A DNA stretch of 13,294 nucleotides. It comes from Candidatus Omnitrophota bacterium (GTDB lineage Bacteria; Omnitrophota; Gorgyraeia; B26-G9). Of the stretch, positions 6,975-13,294 are shown one piece after another. The stretch is from contig JAQULA010000023.1 in assembly GCA_028718845.1 (NCBI GenBank), positions 1 through 13,294 of the forward strand, written 5' to 3'. Under the pieces are notes generated by a model. The model made no database searches. It was not told the origin of the DNA and saw only the letters and a program-made list of their open reading frames with translations. Made by a program: the position numbers and the translations under genes. Position 1 is the first letter of the stretch. The number at the start of each line of letters is the position of its first letter.

Positions 6975-7364
6975 TCAGAGCAATTTTTTCATCTCTTCCG
7001 GGACCGGCCTGGGCCGCAGTTCCTTATTAACGCAAACCCAGGTCACTTTCGCCTCCACCAGCAGAGTATCACCGCGGGTTACCTGCTGTAAAAAATGCAC
7101 CGATACCCGGCCGATCTTTTCCAGGGAGGTAACCACCCGGATCGTTTCAAGGTAACGCGCCGGTGCCTTATAGGCCACATCGATATGAGCCACGACAAAA
7201 AATATATCCTGCCGGCCCAATACGGTTTTATCGATCCCGTGATGAAAACAAAACTCGGTTCGAGCTTCTTCTAAAAATTTGAGGTAATTGGCATAATAAA
7301 CAATGCCTCCGGCATCGGTATCATGATAATATATTTTTTTGGTGATCGAAAAATTGTCCGGCAT
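6975..7364 (-). CDS. YbgC-like acyl-CoA thioesterase (hotdog fold)
   Basis: 129 residues forming a single hotdog domain, as usual for the 4-hydroxybenzoyl-CoA thioesterase/YbgC family, which hydrolyses acyl-CoA or acyl-ACP thioesters in the cytoplasm. The signature YYHDTDAGGIVYYANYLKFLEEARTEF spans residues 12-38; Asp17 is the expected catalytic acid. YbgC is often found with tol-pal genes; none are visible here, so a link to envelope maintenance is only inferred. It begins two bases after the stop of the small MazG-like gene, with a GAGGA element ten bases before the ATG, so it is probably transcribed with pfkA and that gene. It could equally be named a general acyl-CoA thioesterase; the substrate is unknown. 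Confidence 0.92.
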   Translation of the reverse strand: MPDNFSITKKIYYHDTDAGGIVYYANYLKFLEEARTEFCFHHGIDKTVLGRQDIFFVVAHIDVAYKAPARYLETIRVVTSLEKIGRVSVHFLQQVTRGDTLLVEAKVTWVCVNKELRPRPVPEEMKKLL

Positions 7365-7366
7365 AA

Positions 7367-7729
7367 TTATCCGTTCCTCTTCTTTCTTCGTTGCCCCGGG
7401 TTTTTATTTTGCGCCGCGATAAGACTATTGAGCTTGGCATAATAACGCCGGTAACAGTTATCCATAATCTCATCCAGCGAAGCGCCAGCTTCCCGGATCA
7501 ATTCACAGCATAACACCAGAAGGTCTCCGGTTTCAATAATATAATGGCCGTTACTGCGGCGCTGTAAATCGGTAATCTCATCGCTATGGTGCCGTATCAA
7601 TTCCAGTAGTACCTGATTATGGTCCTTCCCGAGCTTGCCGTTATATTCCTGCGACAGGCGCTGGATCGCCGCTAATTGTTTGCCGGCATATCGGGTAAAT
7701 GAACGTTGCGTCTTGGTTTTACCCTTCAT
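7367..7729 (-). CDS. Small helical protein, possibly MazG-like nucleotide pyrophosphohydrolase
   Basis: 120 residues from the ATG at 7729, which overlaps the end of pfkA by 11 bases; no clear ribosome binding site is seen, so coupling to pfkA translation is likely. I do not recognise the family with certainty. The centre reads as helices with acidic positions E51-x2-D54 and E66-x2-D69 (HYIIETGDLLVLCCELI, 62-78), followed by a long helix to about residue 104 containing YRRYYAKLNSL. This resembles the E-x2-E/D, 12-28 residues, E-x2-D pattern and the GDLL helix of MazG-type all-alpha NTP pyrophosphatases. Both ends are basic (MKGKTKTQRS at the start, QRRKKRNG at the end). If correct, it would hydrolyse nucleoside triphosphates in a housekeeping or stress role. 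Its position between pfkA and the thioesterase gives no clear functional hint. Confidence 0.6.
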   Translation of the reverse strand: MKGKTKTQRSFTRYAGKQLAAIQRLSQEYNGKLGKDHNQVLLELIRHHSDEITDLQRRSNGHYIIETGDLLVLCCELIREAGASLDEIMDNCYRRYYAKLNSLIAAQNKNPGQRRKKRNG

Positions 7730-8816
7730 CGCCGAAACAGGTCCCGATCGAACGCGCCGACTGCAGCAGCGGGTGGTCCAGGGGCACGGTTTTCGACCCG
7801 CAGGCCACATCTTCCAATGCGACGCTTACCAGCTGGCCTCGCTGAACACCGACCATCTGCCCGAATTCTTCACGTTCAACCATATCCGCGGCGCGGGTGC
7901 CCAATTCCGTAGCCAAAACCCGGTCAAACGCCGTGGGGGATCCGCCGCGCTGCAGATGCCCCATTACTACGGTACGGGTCTCCAGCCCGGTCATTTTTTC
8001 CAGTTGTTCCCCAAGCATCAGCCCTACCCCGCCCAACCGCGCCTGGATCGTGCTTTCTTTTACCATCCGCTGCACTACGACATTGCCGCCCCTGGGTTTG
8101 GCTCCTTCGGCAACCACAATGATACTGAATCGGCTGCCGCGGGTATGTCTTTTTTTCACTTCCGCGGCAATCGCTGCCGGCAGATAGGGTATTTCCGGCA
8201 GGAGAATAATATCGCCGCCGCCGGCAACCCCCGCATGCAATGCGATCCATCCCGCGGTGCGGCCCATCAGTTCCACGATCATGATCCGGTGATGCGCCTG
8301 CGCGGTGGTATGCACCCGATCGATCCCCTCGGTAGCGATGGTGACCGCGGAATTGAAGCCAAAGGTGATATCCGTACCCATAATATCATTATCAATGGTC
8401 TTGGGAACCCCGACAATCGGAACGCCGTCTTTAAACATCCGGTTGGCGATCGCCAATGTTCCATCCCCGCCGATACACACCAGCCCGGCCAATCGCATTT
8501 TTTTGATCTGCCGGACCACGGACTTGGACACGTCTTTTAATTGCAGGCGTCCCCCTTTATTTATCGCATAACGATAGGGGTTGGCAATATTGGACGTGCC
8601 TAAAATAGTACCGCCCAGGGTAAGAATTCCGGAAACATCCCGATAAGAAAGTTTAGTGTATTCATTTCGCACCAAACCATCGTAGCCGTCCTTGATCCCG
8701 ACAACATCCATGTTCTTCTCAATAATAAGTTTTTTCGCCACCGCCCGGATCACGGCATTCAAGCCCGGGCAATCACCGCCGCCGGTTAAAATCCCGACTT
8801 TTTTTCGTGCCGCCAT
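7719..8816 (-). CDS. pfkA: 6-phosphofructokinase
   Basis: Phosphorylates fructose 6-phosphate to fructose 1,6-bisphosphate in glycolysis. 365 residues, longer than the 320 of the E. coli enzyme and near the length of the long bacterial/PPi-related clade. Visible are GILTGGGDCPGLNA (8-21, phosphoryl-donor site), GGDGT (116-120), PKTIDND (138-144) with catalytic Asp142, MGR (184-186) and GHLQRGGSP (286-294). Gly119, equivalent to E. coli Gly104, is the ATP-type residue. Lys139, equivalent to E. coli Gly124, is typical of the pyrophosphate-using branch. This combination is known from ATP-dependent enzymes of the mixed clade, so ATP is the likelier donor, but the sequence alone does not decide. 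The start has AAAGGAG nine bases upstream. The gene begins after a 122-base spacer filled with short repeats. Confidence 0.96.
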   Translation of the reverse strand: MAARKKVGILTGGGDCPGLNAVIRAVAKKLIIEKNMDVVGIKDGYDGLVRNEYTKLSYRDVSGILTLGGTILGTSNIANPYRYAINKGGRLQLKDVSKSVVRQIKKMRLAGLVCIGGDGTLAIANRMFKDGVPIVGVPKTIDNDIMGTDITFGFNSAVTIATEGIDRVHTTAQAHHRIMIVELMGRTAGWIALHAGVAGGGDIILLPEIPYLPAAIAAEVKKRHTRGSRFSIIVVAEGAKPRGGNVVVQRMVKESTIQARLGGVGLMLGEQLEKMTGLETRTVVMGHLQRGGSPTAFDRVLATELGTRAADMVEREEFGQMVGVQRGQLVSVALEDVACGSKTVPLDHPLLQSARSIGTCFGDEG

Positions 8817-8842
8817 GATATCACGCTCCTTTATACAAATCA

Positions 8843-8887
8843 GGTTAATATCGGTTATGAATCGTTATCACTGGTTAATAATGGTTA
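8843..8887. repeat. 10-bp-period array, unit GGTTA plus 5 variable bases
   Basis: Plus strand GGTTA occurs at 8843, 8853, 8873 and 8883, and CGTTA at 8863: five units at an exact 10-base step. The five bases between are AT-rich and less conserved. The array lies between the M48 protease stop and the pfkA ribosome binding site. The 10-base step puts every unit on nearly the same face of the helix. Function unknown. Confidence 0.7.
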
Positions 8888-8917
8888 CCCCATTGATATA
8901 CCGTTGTTCAGTTTTTG

Positions 8918-8938
8918 CTTCCATCTTCCATCTTCCAT
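8918..8938. repeat. Three perfect tandem copies of CTTCCAT
   Basis: Plus strand 8918-8938 is CTTCCAT three times, with CT continuing at 8939-8940. The array abuts the TAG stop (8941-8939) of the M48 protease gene. In the coding direction it reads as ATGGAAG repeats immediately after the stop codon. Confidence 0.85.
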
Positions 8939-10177
8939 CTACTGTCCCATGCGGCGGATCGCTTCGATCCGCTGCAATACCGGGGGATGACTATAATCCA
9001 TAAATACCTTCACCGGATGCGGCGTTAAATTGGAAAGATTATCCACCGATAATTTTTTCAACGCCGCGATAAACGCCTCCGGTTTTCCGAATGTGGTTAC
9101 GGCAAAGGCATCGGCCTCATATTCGTGTTTACGCGAGATAATGTTGCCGATAACCGAAAAAAATTCGTTGATCGGCGCGTAAAGAAATCCAAAAAACACC
9201 AAACCGGCGTAAATCGACAGCTGCTCCATGCGAAACGCGGCAAACAATCCCGGATTATCCAAAAAAAACGATAGCACGAAAAACATCAGTCCGGTGGTGG
9301 CAATAGACACTGCGATACTTTTAAGAATGTGTTTTTTCTTATAATGCCCGATCTCATGCGCCAGGACCGCGACCAGCTCGTCCACGCTGTGTTTGGCGAT
9401 CAGCGTGTCGAATAAGGCAATCCTCCGGAAACGTCCGAATCCGGTAAAAAAAGCGTTCGATTTTGTGGACCGGCGAGAACCATCCATGGTAAAAACTCCC
9501 TGCAGGGAAAAGTGCTGCTGCAGCGCATATGTTTCGATCGCGGTTTTCAATTCCCCGTCTTTTAACGGAATAAATTTATTGAATAGCGGCATAATTACCA
9601 CCGGCGCGATAAATAAGATAAACAGCTCGAACAAGGTTACCGCGATCCAGCAATACACCCAGGCCCAGCCGCCCACCTTCGCGAAAAACCAGACTACCCC
9701 GGAAAAAGCGATCCCGCCGAGTATCGCCGAGAGCAGCCATCCTTTTATAAGATCGGAGATGAAAGTTTTTACGGTGGTTTTGTTGAATCCGTATTTCGCT
9801 TCGATCACAAACGTATGATACGCGGAAAAGGGAATCGCCGCAAGCTGGCCGGCAAACATGATCACTCCCACAAAGATCAACCCGGTACCGACCGGCCCGA
9901 AACCGAACCCGCGCGCGAACCGGTCAACCAGATTAAACCCGCCGGACAGGATAACCGCAAGAATCAGCACGGTACCCAGGGTATCTTCGAAAATATGAAA
10001 CCGGGTGTTTTCCCGCAGATACTGCTGAGACCGCTTGTACTTTTCTCCGTCATACCAGCCTTCGAATTCCGCGGGAAGAGTTGTTCCCGCATGCCGCAGA
10101 TTCAGAGTATCCACGACATAATCCAGCGCATACTTGCCGCAGATAATCAGTATTATAAGTATACAATATCCGTTCAT
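8939..10177 (-). CDS. M48 family zinc metalloprotease, Ste24/CAAX prenyl protease 1 type
   Basis: Membrane-embedded zinc endopeptidase. 412 residues, the usual size for Ste24-like proteins. Hydrophobic segments lie near residues 1-20, 65-85, 98-120, 145-165, 172-195, 288-306 and 322-338. The zinc motif is HEIGH (274-278), and the third ligand is Glu352 in RKHEYEADAFA (349-359). NAFFTGFGRFRRIALFDTL (241-259) matches the conserved substrate-channel segment just before the HExxH helix. Bacteria generally lack prenylated CAAX proteins, so the role is more likely membrane-protein quality control; this is inference. The start has AAGGA nine bases upstream. The gene follows exodeoxyribonuclease III by 27 bases. 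The C-terminus ends at a TAG directly followed by a 7-bp tandem repeat, so the end may have been reshaped, although the final YSHPPVLQRIEAI looks like a normal family terminus. Confidence 0.95.
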   Translation of the reverse strand: MNGYCILIILIICGKYALDYVVDTLNLRHAGTTLPAEFEGWYDGEKYKRSQQYLRENTRFHIFEDTLGTVLILAVILSGGFNLVDRFARGFGFGPVGTGLIFVGVIMFAGQLAAIPFSAYHTFVIEAKYGFNKTTVKTFISDLIKGWLLSAILGGIAFSGVVWFFAKVGGWAWVYCWIAVTLFELFILFIAPVVIMPLFNKFIPLKDGELKTAIETYALQQHFSLQGVFTMDGSRRSTKSNAFFTGFGRFRRIALFDTLIAKHSVDELVAVLAHEIGHYKKKHILKSIAVSIATTGLMFFVLSFFLDNPGLFAAFRMEQLSIYAGLVFFGFLYAPINEFFSVIGNIISRKHEYEADAFAVTTFGKPEAFIAALKKLSVDNLSNLTPHPVKVFMDYSHPPVLQRIEAIRRMGQ

Positions 10178-10204
10178 TACTTGATATCCTTTCCCCTGCC
10201 GCGG

Positions 10205-10981
10205 TTAGTCTTTAAGCGTAATTCCCACCGGGCAATGATCCGAACCGCGCACCTGATCCAGGATAAACGCCGCCTGCACCCTGCCGATGGATTCCTTATC
10301 AATAAAAAAATAATCGATTCTCCATCCGACATTCCGATCTCGCGCCCTTGATTTCAAATCCCACCAGGTATAACGGCCGGGGTCTTTACAAAAAAACCGG
10401 AAGGTGTCGATAAACCCCTGCTCGATAAAAACATCCATCAGTGCCCGTTCCTGAGGAAGAAACCCGGAAACCGTGCTGTTTTCCCTGGGCCGGGCCAGAT
10501 CAATCTCCTGATGCGCGGTATTAAAATCACCGCAGACAATGATCGTTTTCTTTTTCCGGCGGAAACTCTTCACGCAATTAAAAAATTCCCGGTAAAAATC
10601 CAGTTTAAACCCAAGCCGCTCCGCGCTGCTTTTTCCGTTGGGGAAATAAATATTGAACAGGATAAAACGTTCATACTCGGCAATCAGGATCCGGCCTTCG
10701 CCGTCAAAACGCGGGACGTTAAAACCGGTATCCGCCCGTAACGCCGGAACCTGGGAATAAACCGCCACCCCGCTGTACCCGGGGCGTTGGCCGTAACTCC
10801 AATAAGAATCATATCCCGCCGGATGCACCAGCGCGTCGCTCAATTGATCGGGCCGCGCTTTGGTCTCCTGCACCGCCAGCACGGCCGGTTTTTCTTTCTG
10901 CAGCCAGTCCGGGAAGCCTTTTTTTTCCGCCGACCGGATCCCGTTTACATTCCAGGATAGTATCGTCGCCGCTGCCGTCAC
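10205..10981 (-). CDS. xthA: Exodeoxyribonuclease III / AP endonuclease
   Basis: Cuts DNA at abasic sites and removes 3' blocking groups in base excision repair. 258 residues, typical of the ExoIII branch. Active-site elements visible are SWNVNGIR (9-16, Asn11 and Asn13), QETK with metal ligand Glu39, NIYFPNG (110-116) with Tyr112, GDFNTAHQEID (151-161) with Asp152 and Asn154, GWRIDYFF (219-226) and SDHCPV (247-252) with catalytic Asp248 and His249. The set is complete, so it should be active. It starts with GTG, overlapping the DUF3108 stop as GTGA, and has a perfect AGGAGG six bases upstream, which fixes the start. Its pairing with two membrane proteases and a DUF3108 protein is probably operon convenience rather than a shared pathway. 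Confidence 0.97.
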   Translation of the reverse strand: MTAAATILSWNVNGIRSAEKKGFPDWLQKEKPAVLAVQETKARPDQLSDALVHPAGYDSYWSYGQRPGYSGVAVYSQVPALRADTGFNVPRFDGEGRILIAEYERFILFNIYFPNGKSSAERLGFKLDFYREFFNCVKSFRRKKKTIIVCGDFNTAHQEIDLARPRENSTVSGFLPQERALMDVFIEQGFIDTFRFFCKDPGRYTWWDLKSRARDRNVGWRIDYFFIDKESIGRVQAAFILDQVRGSDHCPVGITLKD

Positions 10982-11796
10982 GATTTGCCTCCTGCGGAAC
11001 TGCTGCGCGGAGGTTGATATTCCCGCATCAGTAATTTATAACCGATACCGCCGGTTCCTTCGATTTTCAAGGGAATCCGCTTATCATCGGCACTGATCCA
11101 TATTTTTATCTGCCGCGGTTCACTTTCGAAATAATAAGCGTTAAACCTGCCGGCCGGAACTTCCAGAGGTTCGATGCCGACTAATTTTATTAAATAGGTA
11201 CGCTGGGGAAGATTTGCCGTAAACGACCATCCGGGCGCCAATTCCGGGGCGTTACGCACAAAAAAAGGCAATAAAATGGAGTTGTGGATCGGGCCGTCTT
11301 TGCGAATAACCGTATGTTCCTCCGTAAACCGCTTCCGGGTGATATTCAACACAAAATTGGTTTGGTCATACTCTTCCCGGATCTTCTCGGCTTTAATAGG
11401 CTGAGACACTCTGCGTTCCACGACCAGCGGCAAAAAAGTCCCGGCATCGCAATAAATAGTCTCAAGATCGCGGAATTTAACCGCGTTTGTTTCAAAAGTT
11501 ATCAATTCCGCGGAACGGCCGTTTATCTGGGCTTTGCCGTCATGATGATAATGCGCGGTTCCTAAACGCATTTTACCCAGCATCACATCGTAGATAATAT
11601 CCTCACCGCTGCGATCAATCGGCTTTTTCTCTTCCGGTTCCACCGGTTTTACCGGTTCCGGATTTTTCTTCACGGCGATGACCGGCTTATCCCCCCGGAA
11701 ATTATCCATCTCCGGAGAATACCAGAAATAAAAAAAAGCCAGCATTAAAAACAGCAAAAACAATAGCCGTATCCGTCTTTTGCGGATTTTATACAT
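10978..11796 (-). CDS. DUF3108 domain protein, membrane-anchored
   Basis: 272 residues of unknown function. A basic start (MYKIRKRRIR) and one hydrophobic segment (about 10-26) give an N-terminal membrane anchor with the rest outside the cytoplasm. A Pro/Lys/Glu-rich linker follows (about 43-60). The remaining part looks beta-rich and carries DUF3108 hallmarks: IIYDVMLGKMRLGTAHY (67-83), LPFFVRN (176-182), VPAGRFNAYYFE (213-224) and KIWISADDKRIPLKI (231-245). Such proteins are found mainly in Gram-negative envelopes. The start follows AAGGA by six bases, 69 bases after the upstream CPBP protease stop. The end overlaps the exodeoxyribonuclease III start by 4 bases. The last residues (SSSAGGKS) are low complexity. 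Confidence 0.85.
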   Translation of the reverse strand: MYKIRKRRIRLLFLLFLMLAFFYFWYSPEMDNFRGDKPVIAVKKNPEPVKPVEPEEKKPIDRSGEDIIYDVMLGKMRLGTAHYHHDGKAQINGRSAELITFETNAVKFRDLETIYCDAGTFLPLVVERRVSQPIKAEKIREEYDQTNFVLNITRKRFTEEHTVIRKDGPIHNSILLPFFVRNAPELAPGWSFTANLPQRTYLIKLVGIEPLEVPAGRFNAYYFESEPRQIKIWISADDKRIPLKIEGTGGIGYKLLMREYQPPRSSSAGGKS

Positions 11797-11801
11797 TATC
11801 G

Positions 11802-11834
11802 ATCCTTATTTCTAAGTACTGCGTAATCCTTATT
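11802..11834. repeat. 9-bp direct repeat ATCCTTATT in the spacer before the DUF3108 gene
   Basis: ATCCTTATT occurs at 11802-11810 and 11826-11834, 24 bases apart. In the coding direction each is AATAAGGAT. The copy nearer the gene is its ribosome binding site, and the other has no start codon near it. It may be the remnant of a small duplication of the leader. Confidence 0.5.
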
Positions 11835-11865
11835 GAATTTTATATCATTTTGCTTTTTCTAAACG

Positions 11866-13294
11866 CTAACCGCTGGCTGCTGTCCGCTTTGCCTGAAAGA
11901 CCCGAACCATCACCCACCCCGCCGGGATCAACGCTGCCGCCACGACAATAATACCGGAAACGACAAAATACCCATTGGTTGAACGCAGCAACGGAAGACC
12001 GACCAACGCCGCGTCGATAATAAAATGGGCGATAATTACCGCTTCCAGTCCATAACGGATAAACACAACACCGAAAACAATCCCGGCAACGGTCAATTCG
12101 ATACCGCGCACATATGCCGGGAAAACCGGATAATTCGAATGGGCAAAAGCCCAGATCGCCGCGGGGATAATAATCGCCGGCCAGGTAAATTTTCCGATTT
12201 TTTTCAGAAATGAAATGGAAAACAAACGGAACATGAATTCTTCGCTTATCGCCGCGCCGGCAGCGATGGTTAACGGGTAAATAAACGGCAGATATGCCCC
12301 CAGCATATTCGAATATTCCGTTTCCGGGGGCATCCAGATATGGAGCCACCGCGTCCCGACCAGATAAAACACCGTGATGTACCCCAAAAACAAAAATCCC
12401 AGCGAATATCCCACCACCACCGGAGAAACCAACTGTCCAACCGGCAAAGATTTACCTCTTAAGGCCTCGATCAGCGGCATCCGGGATGGAAATATTTCTC
12501 GCGAAAGCGATTCCCCGGCGCTGCCGAAAAGAAAGATAAGCAAGCCGATCAGCAATGCGGCGATCAATGCCGTCCCCGCGGAAATCAAAAAAAACACCCG
12601 CAAACTCATCGTATCCGGATAGGCCGACCACAACAGCGGAAGATTATTGAAAAAATCGCCCGCCGACAGCAGAATTATTCCCAGTCCGAACCCGCAACCG
12701 AACTTCCAGTCAACCGCGTCTTTCTTGAATTGAATGATGATCATCACAATCGCGGCTAAGAACAGCAAAAACATAAACACCATCGTTGCGATGGAAAGTA
12801 CCTGTCCCAACGATAATTCCGTCTGCAACTCTCGGGTAAATGCTTCCGGAACGTCCAAAAACCGCGAAAAATATCCCAGGGTATCGCCATAGATCCCGAT
12901 ACCCACCCGAAGCCGGGCCTCGCCCAGGACATAGTTGCTTTTTTCCCAAACAAAAGAATAGTCGGTACGGTTTTTCTGCTGCTTGGTATTCTGTTCTTTC
13001 AATTCATAGCCGGAAAGATCCAGCCCCAATGCCTGGGCATAACGCTCGGCAAGCGCCTGCGCCTGTTCAAACGTGCCCTGCGCACCGGCGGTTTCATCCA
13101 GCACAAAATGTTCGAACCGGACTATTTGGCCGTTTGCCGGGTCGAGCGCGCAATAAAACCCTTCTTTGTCTAATTCTTTAAACCAGCGCAAACTCCAGAA
13201 CCATACCGGAATGCCCTGCCGGATCAGCGCGTTGGACCGCTCTATCCCCTGGGTTTTTTGCAGATAAATCGACGCCGGCTCATCGGAATCGAAC
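11866..13294 (-). CDS. CPBP family intramembrane metalloprotease with extracytoplasmic N-terminal domain, 5' end outside window
   Basis: 475 residues are visible and the frame remains open to the window edge; an internal TTG at 13191 is not needed as a start. Residues 1 to about 155 are soluble and look like a PepSY/YPEB-like alternation (VWFWSLRWFKEL, DPANGQIVRFEHF, FEQAQALAERYAQALGLDLSGYEL). Then come about eight hydrophobic segments. The CPBP (Abi/CAAX protease 2) motifs are EEFMFR (Glu351, Glu352, Arg356), FAHSN with His385 and AHFIID (His423, Asp427), so the proposed active site is complete. Family members process membrane or prenylated proteins or act in immunity to bacteriocins; the large N-terminal domain suggests a receptor-like or regulatory part outside the cytoplasm, which is inference. 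It is the most upstream gene seen, with a 69-base gap to the DUF3108 gene. Confidence 0.9.
   Translation of the reverse strand, partial: FDSDEPASIYLQKTQGIERSNALIRQGIPVWFWSLRWFKELDKEGFYCALDPANGQIVRFEHFVLDETAGAQGTFEQAQALAERYAQALGLDLSGYELKEQNTKQQKNRTDYSFVWEKSNYVLGEARLRVGIGIYGDTLGYFSRFLDVPEAFTRELQTELSLGQVLSIATMVFMFLLFLAAIVMIIIQFKKDAVDWKFGCGFGLGIILLSAGDFFNNLPLLWSAYPDTMSLRVFFLISAGTALIAALLIGLLIFLFGSAGESLSREIFPSRMPLIEALRGKSLPVGQLVSPVVVGYSLGFLFLGYITVFYLVGTRWLHIWMPPETEYSNMLGAYLPFIYPLTIAAGAAISEEFMFRLFSISFLKKIGKFTWPAIIIPAAIWAFAHSNYPVFPAYVRGIELTVAGIVFGVVFIRYGLEAVIIAHFIIDAALVGLPLLRSTNGYFVVSGIIVVAAALIPAGWVMVRVFQAKRTAASG

Noticed and set aside
7635..8540. 301-codon open frame on the plus strand antisense to pfkA, and other long plus-strand frames such as 1904-2401
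   Set aside because: They lie opposite strong, recognisable genes, have low-complexity or arginine/proline-rich translations with no family likeness, and lack credible ribosome binding sites.
11840..12349. 169-codon minus-strand frame overlapping the CPBP gene
   Set aside because: It is the out-of-frame shadow of the CPBP membrane domain, which carries clear motifs in its own frame.

Overview
All genes in this window lie on the minus strand, so transcription runs from right to left. The window holds twelve protein genes, packed tightly, and both ends cut through a gene. No gene-free stretch exceeds about 180 bases. I see no tRNA, rRNA, CRISPR array, transposase or phage gene. The content suggests an anaerobic or facultatively anaerobic, Gram-negative-type bacterium: a group 3b [NiFe] hydrogenase, a YbgC-type thioesterase and a DUF3108 protein occur together. 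The phylum cannot be read safely from the sequence. Omnitrophota or another PVC-related lineage known mainly from metagenomes is my guess, at low confidence.

Right part (13294 to 8939): a large CPBP (CAAX-like) intramembrane protease with its N-terminus outside the window, a membrane-anchored DUF3108 protein, exodeoxyribonuclease III (start overlapping the DUF3108 stop as GTGA), and a Ste24-type M48 zinc protease. Middle part (8816 to 6078): 6-phosphofructokinase, a small MazG-like helical protein overlapping its end, a YbgC-like acyl-CoA thioesterase, and a rhomboid protease with a C-terminal cytoplasmic tail.

Left part (5901 to 936): a YqeY/GatB-like protein with an extended -10 promoter and a GC-rich leader, then a compact hydrogenase operon in the order beta (iron-sulfur), gamma (flavin/NAD(P)), delta (small subunit), alpha (NiFe large subunit), maturation protease. 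This is the hydBGDA order of the archaeal sulfhydrogenases. The four subunit genes are joined by 4-base stop/start overlaps. The protease gene begins inside the codons of the large-subunit tail that the protease is expected to remove. Electrons should pass between NAD(P)H on gamma and H2/H+ on alpha through the FeS clusters of gamma, beta and delta. Leftmost is glycine cleavage T protein, cut by the window edge, with its own candidate promoter.

The most unusual non-coding signal is a matching pair of short-period repeat arrays in two separate spacers (904-967 and 8843-8938). Each has a 7-bp-period array at the stop codon of the upstream gene, followed by a 10- to 11-bp-period array. In the first, the 7-bp array also encodes the C-terminus of the hydrogenase protease. 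No clearly new multi-gene system is visible; the hydrogenase operon is a known type.
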